Shown here: positions 24,543 through 36,331 of the stretch, piece by piece
Position numbering within the stretch: position 1 is the first letter of the stretch
Layout: every line of letters begins with the position of its first letter
Assembly (NCBI GenBank): GCA_049999805.1
Contig: JBNGIO010006237.1
Coordinates: 244,369-308,368, forward strand
Direction: 5' to 3'
Length of the DNA: 64,000 bases
From: Folioceros fuciformis
Lineage: Eukaryota; Anthocerotophyta; Anthocerotopsida; Anthocerotales
Made by a program: the position numbers and the translations under genes
The notes under the pieces: model-generated
The model's input: only the letters and a program-made list of their open reading frames with translations
Database searches by the model: none
What the model was told of the DNA's origin: nothing

Positions 24543-27052
24543 ATGAGTGCTGCAGCCGGTGGTGGGCAGGAGGATTTGGGCACCAGCTGGGACGGGCCGG
24601 GGGATTCAGCCGATGGAGGACTCAAAAGAGCGAGGATGGAGCAAGGCGTATATTGGGAAGGCAGGGACGGGGTCGCGGCCAGCATTCTGCGGATTCCGCC
24701 GGGTTCGCTTGGAGTGGACGCGGGCAGAGGGGAGAACTCGGACTCGAAGTCGGGGGAGTCCTCGGAGCCTGAGCTCCCACAGTCCGTGTTGCAGATCGTT
24801 GCCACCTGTCTCGAGTGCGACCTTCTAGTGGCAGCCGTGGTGCGCTTGAATGTTGCGGAGACGGTGCTGTGCGTGCCCCAGGGCCGCATAACAGTGCCTG
24901 TGAGATTCAACAAGGCAGTGCTGAAAGCAGCTGGAACTGGGCGATTGGTGAGCACGGAGAGGATGACCTTGCCCAGCATGCTGTCAGTAGTGCTGGGTGA
25001 TCGGCCTCAGCGGCTCCTGGCGACGGAGTTCAGGTTGGAGGGACATCTGGGTATCTGCTACGCACTGTGGTTGGAGCCGGGCAGTGTTCCTCCGGACTGC
25101 GAGCAGGTGATGGATGATGCAGGGCAGTCTCTTCCCCTGCTGCTGGCGGCAAAGGTGCGCACCCTGTGCTGGGACCGGATGGGCAGGCGGTTTGATGCCA
25201 TCCTCAGGACCATGCCTCAGGCGGTTGTGTTTGTGGATGACGGAATCGGACCGTGCCTCATCAATTCTGCGGCATCCGAGCTGTTGGGTTTGGATGGAGC
25301 GGGGGAAGTAGACACGAGCGCGGTGGCTTCCGGGATGTGCCGACTTGCTGATCGCTGCGTCATCCGGGCGTCTGCTTACAGGTGTGTGTGGGCGGTGTTC
25401 TGTCGAAAGCTTTGCTTCGGTTGATTCCGTGCTTGTGAAGCTTTGAGTCGTGGAAACCGGCCTGACGTTTGCAGAGCAGATGCTTCAAGCAGGTCGGCGC
25501 CCATCGGGATCAGCTGTTTGAGTGGGAGTGGGAACTCAAGGATCCCAGGCAGGTGTTCCGGGTGCGGTCCTATCCTGTGAGCAAGAATGTCACTCACGGG
25601 CGCATCTGGTTCTTCGATGACATCACTGCGGAGAGGGATGCGAGGGCGGCCGTGGAAGCTGCCGACAAGGCCAAGACTCAGTTCATGGCCATGATGAGCC
25701 ACGAGCTGCGCACTCCCATGACGGGAGTGCTGGGCATGCTGGAGCTGCTGTGCCTCACATCCCTGTCCCCTGAGCAGGACTCATTCGTGCGCATCATGCA
25801 AGGCTCCGCAGAGGGCCTCGTGCAGGTTCTGGATGAGATCCTCGACTTCTCTGCGATCCAGGCCGGGCAGTTCACCCTGGAAGTGTCGGACTTCCACATC
25901 GGTGAGCTTCTGGAGCAGCTGTGCGCCTTATTTCAGGGCAAGCTGGCGGAGAAGAAGCTCAAGCTCACAGTGCGCATGCCGGAGCGGGGGCAACAGGCGG
26001 TCAGGGGAGACGAGCGGATCCGGCAGGTGATCACCAATCTCGTCAGCAATGCCATCAAGTTCACTCAAACCGGCGGCATCGACATCTCGTGGCTCCCTGT
26101 TGCTGGTAGGGTGTGCACAAGCATCACAGTCCAATGTCTTCCTGGCTCTCTTGTTTCGACCTGCAGTCTCAAAACATTTGTGTGGGCTCATCCAGGGCCG
26201 ACAGGTCCGCCCCATGAATCCACGGAGCCCGACACAAGCCAAAAGCCTGAAGGCAGGGACCAGGCCAGTCTCAGCTTCACACACGCAAACAGTTTGGAGA
26301 CGGAGAGGCTAGCACAAGCAGGGGAGCAGGAGCAGGAGCAGGTCCTGGAGCATTGCATGTGGCATGAAGTGAGGGTGAAGGACTCCGGGATAGGGCTCAG
26401 CAAAGAGCAGCAGGGGAAGCTGTTCCAGTCCTTCTCGCAGGCAGACACGAGCACCACCAGGAAGTTCGGCGGCACCGGGTTGGGCCTGGCCATCAGCAAG
26501 GGGCTGGTGACGGCCATGGGAGGCAGGATCTGGGTAGAGAGCGAGGTGGGCAAAGGCAGCACCTTCGCCTTCTGCATCCCGCTGCAGCCTGCTCTGGACC
26601 CGTCCAGGCAGGTGTCAGGCGCGGACAGGTCTTCGCCTCTAAAATCCAACTCGCTGAAGATGACTAGCAGATCCCTTCGGGTGCTGGCAGCCGAGGACGA
26701 CAAGGTGAGCCAGCTCCTGCTGCGGAGAATGCTAGAGCACTACGGGCACTCGGTGGACCTGGTCAGCAACGGCCAACAAGCACTGGAGGCCGTTCAGGAA
26801 AAAACCTACGACATGGTGCTCATGGATCTTCAGATGCCCGTGCTGGATGGGCTCCAAGCCACAAAGCTTGTGAGGGCGCTGGGCACCAGCGTTGCCAGCG
26901 TCCCCATTTATGCTCTAACGGCAGATGTCCTGACTAAAGAGCGGGAGTCTCTGGAAGCCATGAGGCTGGACGGCTACCTAACTAAACCCATTAACTGGGA
27001 GAATCTATCCCAGGTTATCGACAACGTCATTCTTTCCACTTCGGCCACCTAA
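24543..27052 (+). CDS. Soluble hybrid histidine kinase with PAS domain and receiver
   Basis: Model: 24543-25381, 25480-26105 and 26196-27052, about 773 residues. Residues about 80-215 form an unplaced, possibly GAF-like, region (CLECDLLVAAVVRLNV, then LEGHLGICYALWLEPG); about 215-335 is PAS-like (ILRTMPQAVVFVDDG, closing with WFFDDITAERD); the HisKA phospho-accepting His is about 354 in MMSHELRTPMTGVLGMLEL. The ATPase domain has the N box NLVSNAIKF and G boxes DSGIGLS and GGTGLGLAISKG. The receiver has AAEDDKVSQ, the phospho-Asp (about 699) in VLMDLQMPVLDG, and LTKPI. It should pass phosphate from His to Asp and on to histidine phosphotransfer proteins. No membrane segment, CHASE or ethylene-binding domain is visible, so it is not a standard cytokinin or ethylene receptor. 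The intron at 26106-26195 is chosen for phase and size; the unspliced frame also stays open. Confidence 0.9.
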
Positions 27053-27798
27053 TATACATACAGCAATGTGCCTGCTAGGCGTGTCACTTGTACACTAGAC
27101 TAGAACTTCGGCTGATCAATGGCGTCCAAGAATGGGATGCCTCTCGGATCACGGCAGCACAATACACGTGTCTAGATCTTTTCCTCGACAATGCGGGACA
27201 TGCATACCTAGGTACCTAGAAAAGATTGGATTTCGTGAGAAGGGATAGATACCATTGCTTCTTTCCTCTTGATGCATTGTGTTTGTCGTCCGGTGCACAA
27301 AAATTGGCTTGGGTTCAGTACAAGGGACTACTGAGTGGTTTCCGTCCAAATATCCACAGGATGGAAGCATCTTTCTTAATCTTCGTCCTCAAGTATACAG
27401 TAACTATCAGTTCGTCCAACGCTACTGCAACCCCTGTGGCCTCCTGCTTACTACGCTGCCAGTGTCAGTAACTGGTGCCCCCACACACCTGGACTAACAG
27501 CACACCTACCTGACGGAACATGCCCTGTCACACCCTGAAAACAATAGGACCTGCTTAGCCCTAATGAACAAACTCCATTGTCCGACTTCCGAGCAATTTG
27601 AATGCTTCCTTGTGCTTTTATTAGTGAAGTATGTTGCAATTGTACAGAACACAACCGATCTCGTCGTGAATTCTGCGATGGAGTCTTCAAATACATGTCG
27701 AAGCGTCCATGAAAGCTTGCGTGTGTGAACTTCAATCACCAGTCTAAACTCTACCTGCATTTGCACCTCAAATCCCGGATGTGCATTTCCCCAAGTAC
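27053..27798. other. Convergent 3' flanks, no gene seen
   Basis: About 745 bases between the stop codons of the histidine kinase (+) and the CUE-domain gene (-). Short frames only, no family resemblance. Confidence 0.5.
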
Positions 27799-29114
27799 CT
27801 AAAACACATCAGGGTGGAACCGTCCAGGAATGGAACCCCCTTCCTGTGCTTTGCGAAGATGTAGGCTGAGTGCATAGTTATTCATCTGATGCAACCACAC
27901 AACGAGCGGGGCAAGTGTCAGAAATCCTGGAGTCCACTCAGAAGTGACCCCCACACAAGGATCTGTCTGGGAGAGAGTACGGTCCAAGCTCACATACCTC
28001 CAAATTCCGCAGCTGTTCCTGGTACTTCGAGCACATTTGTTTCAGCTGCTCCAACTCACGAGCACGGTTCTCATGCTCAACTTGCCTTTCGTGCTGAATG
28101 ATACAGGCACGTTTCAGTATCTGATTGTCGCGGCATAACGCCTGCAGCTGCTCCCTAAACGCAGCGTTCTCCTGTCACAGTGACGCACAGTCAAAACCAC
28201 AAAGGAGGAACAGCATAATGCCTAGTTTGCAAGCGGCCACCCATACAAGAAAACACATCAATCCTCAACTAGCAAACCTTTTGCAACAGTTCTGTGGAAC
28301 GAGAAGTGACTGCCTTCTCAAATGCCTCGAGAGCCCTTGTAGCCCTTGCTCGTGCATCGTCCAAATCCGTGGCATTCATCATCTCCCCAACAACCAATTC
28401 AACCCACTCCCTCCCGTCAGCTGGAACACGGGGAGAGGTAGACTCCGCATGGTTCCCGCTCCCTGGCCTGCCTGTAACAGCTGGTGAAGCACGGACATAA
28501 GACGGGTACCACGCTGTCCATCTTAAAAAACAAGACTAGCAAGCACTGAGCGAAAAAACAGCTAATCATCAAGCACGTCCTTGACGATGACCAACGTACC
28601 AGGAGATGACTGCTCTGCATCGGGTCGAGAGACAGAGGCGTTGTCCAAGTGATCTACTTTGGATGAACTGCGCTCATTAGACCCAAGCTGCAAGTCGCTA
28701 AGACTCTTGATGGCAGAATCTAGGTTACTCCCACAGGCTTCGAGCACTCTTTCCAACAGCTGCCATGAAACTCAACATGCATGAGGTAAGCGCATGCTTC
28801 TGGAAATCAAAGGACACCAAACCCTACGCGACACGCAACACGTTCTGGCACCACACCTGTCCATCCATGTCGGGGAAAAGCTGGCGAAGCCGTGAGAGTG
28901 GCTCCTGTTGCTCGACGGGAGGGCAAATATAGTGAGCAGAAGTCTCGGAAGTCCCCGCTGCCTCGGAGGCCCCGGTGGGGCTACTCCTTGGGGGCGGGGA
29001 CAATGAAGAGAAGCGAATAGGGGAACCTCCTCCACAACGAATCCTCTTTGCGCTGGGAGGAGAGGAGTAGAGGTCTTCGAACAGGGAACGCTTGCCGCAG
29101 ACGACCGCAGACAT
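27799..29114 (-). CDS. CUE-domain ubiquitin-binding protein
   Basis: Five exons close in phase: 29114-28857, 28759-28600, 28480-28278, 28171-27998 and 27885-27799, giving 293 residues. The CUE-like unit (residues about 74-110: LSRLRQLFPDMDGQLLERVL, then ACGSNLDSAIKSL) binds ubiquitin in relatives. The N-terminus (MSAVVCGKRSLFEDLYSSPP) and the extreme C-terminus (LHLRKAQEGGSIPGRFHPDVF region) match a small plant family annotated as ubiquitin-system CUE proteins. Between them lie a conserved acidic block (EWVELVVGEMMNATDLDDA) and a long coiled coil (residues about 205-265, LQALCRDNQILKRACIIQHE onward). The cellular role of the family is not known to me. Confidence 0.88.
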
Positions 29115-30118
29115 TGCAGGAACCCGATCCCCGACTCGCTTCCTAGCCCCAACGAAGTAAGCGCGCTCCTCTCGCTCCCTAATTCGCCAACACCACGGCG
29201 GGTTGCGCGCAGCCAAGCATGACCCCCACCCAGGATGCGCAAGCACATGCAGAAGAGCAAGCCTGCCCAGGGCGGAAACCAGGCCCGATGTCGAGCGTCA
29301 AGAATCGGCCCCGAATCGTGCTCCAAGAACCCTCTAGGCGGCAGCAGCAGAAGCAGCGCCAAGAGATCGAGGGCGAGCACGCAGCTTCAGCGCTTCAACC
29401 AAGGGTTGGACGTCACCTTGGACTTGAAGGCTGCACTCCTTAAGTACGCCATCGCCAGCGCACCATGGCTATGTTTCTACCATCCCCCTATTTTCGCTTT
29501 GTCGCCACCAACCGCTGTCAAACCACGTCTCCCCAATCCTCACAGCTACATATACCGTATTTCGTTTCCAACAAGAACACCCAGCCTACTCCATCGGTAC
29601 CTGGTACCTACTGTATGTATGTATAGACTGATTGAGGATTCGATATTGATTAGGTATTTATACATTTATTAACCTTTTTTTTGACTAAAATTACTGGCTG
29701 AATTAACATGAAAATAGTAACAAGCGTTCAAGGGAGGATGCATACTCATACATGAGACATACATACAAGTAAGGAATATTAAAAAACTATATTAAGAGCA
29801 TTGAAATTTCATGAAATTATGGAGAGCTAGTATTCTAGTCTATGGGACTCTATAGCCCATATGTTAGCCCATATTTGTGGTTGAGACTCATGTAATTAAA
29901 TTTTTATTATTTTTATCTTTTATTTAATATTTAACTAAATATTTTAAATATTATAGAAATTTATGTTTTTATATAATATTTAATTATTTTTATCTATATT
30001 TTAATGTAATATTATGAAATAATTTTAATATTATAAAACTTTGTATTATTTTTATAATTTATAAAAGAACAAATACCATACTATTGGCGTGTGCACTGGC
30101 CTACTAACTAAGACTTGA

Positions 30119-30370
30119 GAGCCAAAGCTAGGCTTTTGTTCAACCCACTAATTTAGGGTTCTATCAAAGCAAATATAGAAAACATACTCATATTATTCTT
30201 AGGCCCACTAAGGCTTGTCTCTCCTCTTACTTGATGAAAAGAGCCAAAGCTAGGCTTTTGTTCAACCCACTAATTTAGGGTTCTATCAAAACAAATATAG
30301 AAAACATACTCATATTTGCAATACTAACAAGTGAATCATTATATTTGCAATACTAACAAGTGAATCATCA
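30119..30370. repeat. Duplicated 76-bp segments plus a 29-bp tandem
   Basis: A segment starting gagccaaagctaggcttttg occurs at 30119-30194 and again at 30241-30316 with about one difference. Right after the second copy, a unit with tttgcaatactaacaagtg is repeated twice in tandem (about 30313-30370). This is local rearrangement in AT-rich DNA. Confidence 0.9.
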
Positions 30371-33300
30371 AAAGATGACTTAATATTAAGAAGAAACATC
30401 AATAATAACTAAGTATCAAGATGTTCAGTTATTTTAGAAAAAATAAGATGGAAAAACTCATCTACCCCTAAAGAGGGAGATAAACTGAGATTGAGATAAT
30501 AGGGGCTAACCCCTAAAGCCTAATGACTTCCATAGCACCTAAAATATCATGGTCTAGAAGGAGAAAGGGTTACCTGCCATTAGAGTTGTTGATGTCGACA
30601 TCATGTATATAGCATTAGGCAACACTTATTGTAGGGCCATGAAAACCCTTTGTCAAAAGGACGCTACATTACACAAAAGAGGAAGACCAAGCCCATTTTT
30701 CCCCTGATATGCCTTAAGTTTGCCTTGCACCCTTTCTTCCCCACCACCATTGGGTACGCCTTCCATGGAGGTCGTAGTGGAGGAAGTGTTGGTAAAAGGC
30801 ACGAATGCAATGATGTTGCCACCCTCCACAACTTGTGCCCTTAGTTGATCCATATCGCTGCCATAGGCATGACCTACGTGCCTCAATTCTTGCTTGCCAC
30901 TACAAACATGACGACTATTTGATTGCAGCTCCTCTCAACCCCACCCTACCACTGCAATCCCCACCCCTTCCCAGCATTCAACCCACCTTGGTTGCTATGG
31001 TAATAACCCTAGCCATCGGGTGCGGTGCCACGGAGCTTTGATGGCCACATGCTAGACTTGTTGTTGTTGCCACACACCCTTCCAGTGCGCACACCTTGCT
31101 GTCGACTTCTAGAAACATAATCCACCATCCACTAAGACATCTTGCACCACCATGCGCCGAGCCTACGTGCCTTCTCCCTTGGAGGACGCGACCGCACTCT
31201 ACTTGCGACACTTGCATCAACCTCCACCACCTTGCACAATGCGAAGACATCAACATAAATGGTGTACCATGGTTGCGAAGATTACTAGATTGCAAAGATT
31301 GCGTCTAGCGCACTACACGATGCGAAGATGGTAGCACTTGCCACGCTAGGTGGATAGTCCACATTTGCTGCCCACCTAGCCACTCAATGACCACCACTCC
31401 ATAATATCGCGATGTGGGAGAAGGCACCCTTGGTGTTGTGAGCTTGGCCAGCTGTTAGGAGTTTTAAAGGGCTTTATGTGGCGGGGAAGAGGTGCTTTGC
31501 ACGTTGATAGTGTTCATTGATGTATGTGGTTGCAACCCTTGCCCATGGAAGACCCGTGGGCCACAAGGTAATACATATTGTAAAACACACCCAGTAGGAT
31601 TTGAGATCAATGACACCAAATGGCTTAGTTAGCAATTGCTCGAGATGGAAAGGAGCATATTATGGGCAAAAATTGACGATGGAGGCAAAAGTCACCCTCA
31701 TATAGTGGCACATTGCTATAACCAAGCATGGTGTCCCTTGGGAGGTAGGCATTGTGAAGGCAGCTTTGCCGGACGAAGGATTCAGCAGTCTAAGACGAAA
31801 AATTGTACATGCATTATGTGTTTTGCAGCAAGAGGCAATGAAACTCCGGGCAAGAGTGTGAATCCACCAAGTGCAATACACGAATAAGATCCCATGCTCA
31901 TGTGGCACATGGATTTTGAGTGACAACACTAATGCAAAATCCGCACTTTTTGTTCGGTAACCTATTCAGTGGTAATTGTGTTATATGGATTCAAGGTTTG
32001 ACAAGATGTATATGTTCCATATGTGGGTGCACACAACGATAGATGGGTCCACACACTACATTACTTGGGCCTTGCTTGCCAACAACAAGAGAGTGGAGAT
32101 AATTTACAATGTGTCCCAAACGCATCTAATCAGACTTCACAACTGAGGACAACTTAGTAGCTTTAGGCGGACTTTGATAGGGTGAGACCACGGAATAACG
32201 GCAGCAAATTCATTTGTGGACCATTTGTGCACAGGCATGTGAGAGGGTATTTAGTACCAAAGATGGTAAATGTGGGTTTGCATTGACGTAGTTGAGGCCT
32301 TAGGAAGAGTAGAATGAGGAGGGAAAACCAAGCTAGCATGTGGTAGGTAATAGTGTTCAAGGCACAGGGGTATGTTGTAGAGAATTGAGCACTTCTACAG
32401 ATTTCTAAAAGAGAGATGGGGATTTTTGTATAAGGGCTATATGTTGGATCTCCAAGCAAATAATGAGCTAGATACAACAACCTCTTGGCATGTCCACTCC
32501 TTGCATGTCGTATTCATGCCTAAATTGCGGGAGAAGCTTGACAAATTTGTGTGCGTTTGGAATTTGCATAGGGTCAGGAAATTCGTGTCAATAGACAACG
32601 ACATATCAGGTCATGTTCCATATCAGGTCATGTTCATAGTAGCCTTCTAGGAAGCAAAACGGTTGGTAGGTTTAGTTGGCCCCCCACCCTATGATGGGGA
32701 TAATGACGAAGATGGTGACATTAGTATTCCGGAACCTGAATTTACCGGGAACATTGCCCTCGAGGAGTTGGCCTCGTACAATGTTCCATTGCTAGCAAGA
32801 GTAAGCTTGCTTTGTGTGTGCGGATGAGGAGAAAAATGTTTCCAAACAGCTCTACTATAAAACGTACTACATAGCTCATTGTGCAAGAGCTTACTATTCA
32901 GGCTTGTAGTACATGGAGGACTATTTGCCTGATGCATATAGGTTGCATCAAGCACTCACATCTATATGCTTGTATTGCAGGCGGAGGAATGTCAGCCTTG
33001 AAGAGCAAGTTTGGACATGGATTGAGGAGGAGTGCAGCTTATGGACTTGATCGGCTGACAACTTAATGCGTGGTTTGTTCTTAGAAGGTTGGTGAGGCTA
33101 AAATAGAGGCACCGTTAGCTGGGCTCACCAAGAGGGGAGTGACAACTTAAGTCGGGGTGCAATTGTTTGTTCCTAGGAAAGACACAAGTATTGTGCAGTG
33201 GAATAATAAGGCATTGCAAAGAAATCGAGCATTGCTAGAGGGGCATATTGGAATCATAGTGTGACCTCCCATTCATTGCTTGCGTGTTGATGTGTACCCC

Positions 33301-34499
33301 TAAGCTCACTGTGCAAAATGTCGTCTACACATGGCTACAAAGGACGGGGTTGGATACATGTTCTGTCTACCCAAAGGTAGGGCCTCTACAATACGTGGCT
33401 TAGAGTTCCTAACCTCTAGCTTGTTATCATCTACACTGCGAAAGTAACAATGGCCTACTTTGCGCTAAGGTATCATTGAACCATTCACCCCAGGCCTACA
33501 TGAGGCACAGCAAGGAACAAGGAAAGTGCATACCTCTCTCGAAGGCCAGAATCTTTGCAAGGCAATAGCGAAGCCGTATTGCATCTGTGTAGCTGCTAGA
33601 GCGTTGTAACGGCCAAGCCTTCTTTAGGTGTGAGGGTTGCAGCCTCACGCTTGAATCCCTCCTTGCCTTTAAGGCCCTGCTCACCCATAATGCACTTCTA
33701 TTGAAGCCGATGGCTGGAATTCCGCTTTCTGCATGGGTTGGGCTTCAAAAGCTTGTAACCTGTCGGGTTTGCTCTGCTCGTAACCCAAGGGCAATGGGCG
33801 TGTGGGTGATTGAATGACCATACCAACCACGCGTATCTAGTAGAGGCAACGTAGTGGCAAAAGTGCTAGTGAAGTGCTGTGTTTAAGCTCGTACTCGATA
33901 AGGAGTTTGCTTGAAACATTAATGGCTTTGGTGCATGTGCTAAATGTCTTTGATGCATTGAAAAGTGATATGAAAAGAAAAAAAGTAATGCACAGCCATG
34001 CACACCCGATCTTCATATCATAGTCCACGTGCAATTTTCTCCCCAACTCCTATACGTCTCCTTTTTGGAGGGAGGTGAGTCTTGCTAGTTCTCTAGAAAG
34101 ATAGCCTATTGGTGGGTATTGTGCTAAAGGAGGCTAGAGACTCTAGTTCTTCTTTAGCATGCCTCTTCTTTTGACAACAGGTGTCCATGGGTCGTCAAAG
34201 GGTGTGGCAGAAGTAGTTTATAAACAATAGCAAGGGTAGGAGAGGTGGTGTCAACAACTCTTAAAGGTAGATCCTATCCCGAAATCCCCTCTACTCCTAG
34301 GTTATAATATAGTTGGTAGCTTTATACATGGCAATGTTGGGGCTAGTCCTTTTCAATCAAGGCAGGGAGCAACGGGAAAGACTTCGCAAGTAGCTAGTCC
34401 CTTTCAATTCCCAAAACATTTACACTAGGTGCAAGTGCTGCCGTCATGAGTCACGAGCTTTACACATGATGGTCTTGAGGCTAGTCCTCTTTAGTCATT

Positions 34500-35000
34500 T
34501 GCCCATATACCTTGCTAAACGGCTTCTCCCTCATTGCAAACCTTTTCTTGACTAAGGGGGACCAGGTTTCTGTAGCGGACGTGGTGGTCACAGATCCCAC
34601 TCTGACAACTATTAGCGAGCATGTTATTATCAACCCCTCGGGTTGGGTGGCAGAAGGAAGCGTGACAAAGAAGACTTGCAAGTACAGGCCCATGCAGTAG
34701 GGTCACTTGTTCATCCCCCTTGCTGTTGAAATGCATGGGGCCATGGGTAAGGATTTTTCAAGGTTTTTGAAGACATGCGTAAAGGCCCATCACGTCAACA
34801 GGAGCGGCGTAAGGCTTCTCCTATCCGGCGTGGCTTTTTTTGGCAATGGGTTTCGATTGCACTACAAAAGGCCTTGGCAAATGCGATTTTTCGGACAACA
34901 TCAACTGTGGCGGATGCAGCTTCAGCGGCCCCAGTGGTAAGTATGCCATACCTCATATTTGAATGTGACATCTTAGGGGCGATAGGGAGTTACAAGCTAG
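34500..35000 (+). mobile_element. Decayed retroelement-type fragment (copy 2, most complete)
   Basis: Reading across one in-frame stop and a frame change: LNGFSLIANLF, VADVVVTDPTLT, NPSGWVAEGS, KYRPMQ-stop, FIPLAVEMHGAMGKDFSRFL, and in a shifted frame VSIALQKALANAI. This order resembles the C-terminal part of proteins I recall as very repetitive in moss and lycophyte genomes, where a DVxVTDP strand and F-I-P-L-A-x-E-x-H/Y-G box suggest a PD-(D/E)XK-type nuclease fold of a retroelement. The nuclease identity is inference. The copy is clearly dead. Confidence 0.6.
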
Positions 35001-35557
35001 CCAGACGAGGGGTTTTGGGCCCCCTTTCCTGGCTTTTCCCCATTGCGGGTTGTTCCCTTGCCACATGGTAGTTAGAACTTTCATTTTTTTTCCCATAAAG
35101 TCTTCACGTTCTCTTTAGTCGTTTTGTTGTTGTTTTTTTTTTTTTCCTCTAGTTCCTTGAGGAAGATGGATTTTTCTAGTGTATTTTTCAATAAAGTTTT
35201 ATTCTTCCTACTAATGAGGTAATATTCATTGCAATGCCTTTAAGTTCTCGAAGACTAATCCATTCGAAACATTGGGCACATAAAAAGGAAGAGGGCACCA
35301 AGTGGCGACGTGTGAGCGATGCCACGAGAGAAAAAGAACACCAGCATCCAAAGCAAACATAAGGATGTTGGCCGGGAGCCAAAGAAAAATGCGTGGTAAC
35401 GACGGGAGCAAAAGAACGAGCACAAGCACAAGCCGTGGACAGCGCAGATTGGTAACGTGCGAAATGGAGGACCACGAGAAGGTGAAGTGCAGAAGTGACC
35501 AAGGGCACTCCTGTCCCTGTTAGTGCAGTTCGCAAATACTCGGAAGGTCGGAGAGAA

Positions 35558-36331
35558 ATGGGGCCTGTTTGTCACCTTAGGCCCAGCTGCCGTCTGGGTC
35601 ACGCAGTGCGCACGCTTTGTGGTTCTGGATCGCCTCCTCCGCGCACTGTGCTGCTCTCCTGCCCTCCTCGCTCTGCAGTGTTGGGTTCCAGTTCCGCGCA
35701 AGTCTTCAAGTCCTCATCAGGGTCCGTGACCCTCAGCCTCCAGTTGTCCCCGTCCTCGCCCTCCTCCCGCCGCGCTTCCGTCCGCTGGTGCGCTGCCAGT
35801 ATGGGCGCCCAGGGCTCGTCCTCGGCCGCGCCCACGGAGACCAGCGTGCACGAGTTCGCGGTGAAGGACATCGATGGGAAGGAGGTGAGCCTGTCCCAGT
35901 ACCGCGGCAAGGTGCTCTTGGTGGTGAACGTGGCGTCGCAGTGCGGCTTGACCCAGTCCAACTACAAAGAGCTCACGGAGATCTACACCAAGTACAAGGA
36001 CCTGGGGCTTGAGATTCTGGCCTTCCCCTCCAATCAGTTCGGGGGGCAGGAGCCAGGCAGCAACGCGGAAATCAAGGAGTTCGCGTGCAGCAGGTTCAAG
36101 GCGGAGTTCCCCATTTTCGACAAGGTGGATGTGAACGGGCCCGACACCGCGCCGCTCTACAAATTCCTCAAGGCCAGCAAGGGTTCCATTCTGGGCGAGG
36201 CCATCAAGTGGAACTTCACCAAGTTCTTGGTGGACAGAGATGGGAAGGTGGTGAATCGGTATGCGCCTACCACGTCTCCTAAGAGCATCGAGAAGGATAT
36301 CAAGAAGGAGCTCGGGGTGGTGGCTGCATGA
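35558..36331 (+). CDS. GPX: Glutathione peroxidase-like (thioredoxin-dependent) enzyme, plastid-targeted, intronless
   Basis: Single exon of 257 residues from ATG 35558. Plant GPXs reduce H2O2 and lipid hydroperoxides, mainly with thioredoxin. The first about 95 residues are Ser/Arg/Pro-rich, a likely plastid transit peptide; a shorter product could start at MGAQGSS. The catalytic Cys (not selenocysteine) is about residue 129 in [10 protein letters not shown]; the Gln is in [12 protein letters not shown], the Trp and Asn in WNFTKFLVD; the resolving Cys is about 177 in [14 protein letters not shown]. All tetrad residues are present. Plant GPX genes usually carry about five introns, so an intronless, GC-rich copy is unusual and suggests a retrocopy or intron loss. 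The gene borders the transposon block. Confidence 0.95.
   Translation: MGPVCHLRPSCRLGHAVRTLCGSGSPPPRTVLLSCPPRSAVLGSSSAQVFKSSSGSVTLSLQLSPSSPSSRRASVRWCAASMGAQGSSSAAPTETSVHEFAVKDIDGKEVSLSQYRGKVLLVVNVASQCGLTQSNYKELTEIYTKYKDLGLEILAFPSNQFGGQEPGSNAEIKEFACSRFKAEFPIFDKVDVNGPDTAPLYKFLKASKGSILGEAIKWNFTKFLVDRDGKVVNRYAPTTSPKSIEKDIKKELGVVAA

Larger units (their letters stand above)
29115..35557. other. 6.4-kb gene-free block of AT-rich, transposon-derived DNA
   Basis: Apart from the promoter side of the CUE gene (29.1-29.5 kb) and of the GPX gene (35.2-35.5 kb), nothing here reads as an intact gene. 29640-30070 is extremely AT-rich. 30.1-30.4 kb has duplicated segments, 34.5-34.95 kb a decayed element copy (both listed separately). 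Around 32.65-32.82 kb a broken frame reads acidic protein-like sequence (YDGDNDEDGDISIPEPEF), probably a transposon remnant I cannot place. A run of about 14 T's lies near 35130-35145. Confidence 0.6.

Noticed and set aside
26049-26312. Alternative frame through the histidine kinase linker
   Set aside because: It would follow from splicing at CTGCAG (26166) but runs to a stop before the G boxes; an acceptor at 26195 keeps the conserved ATPase frame.
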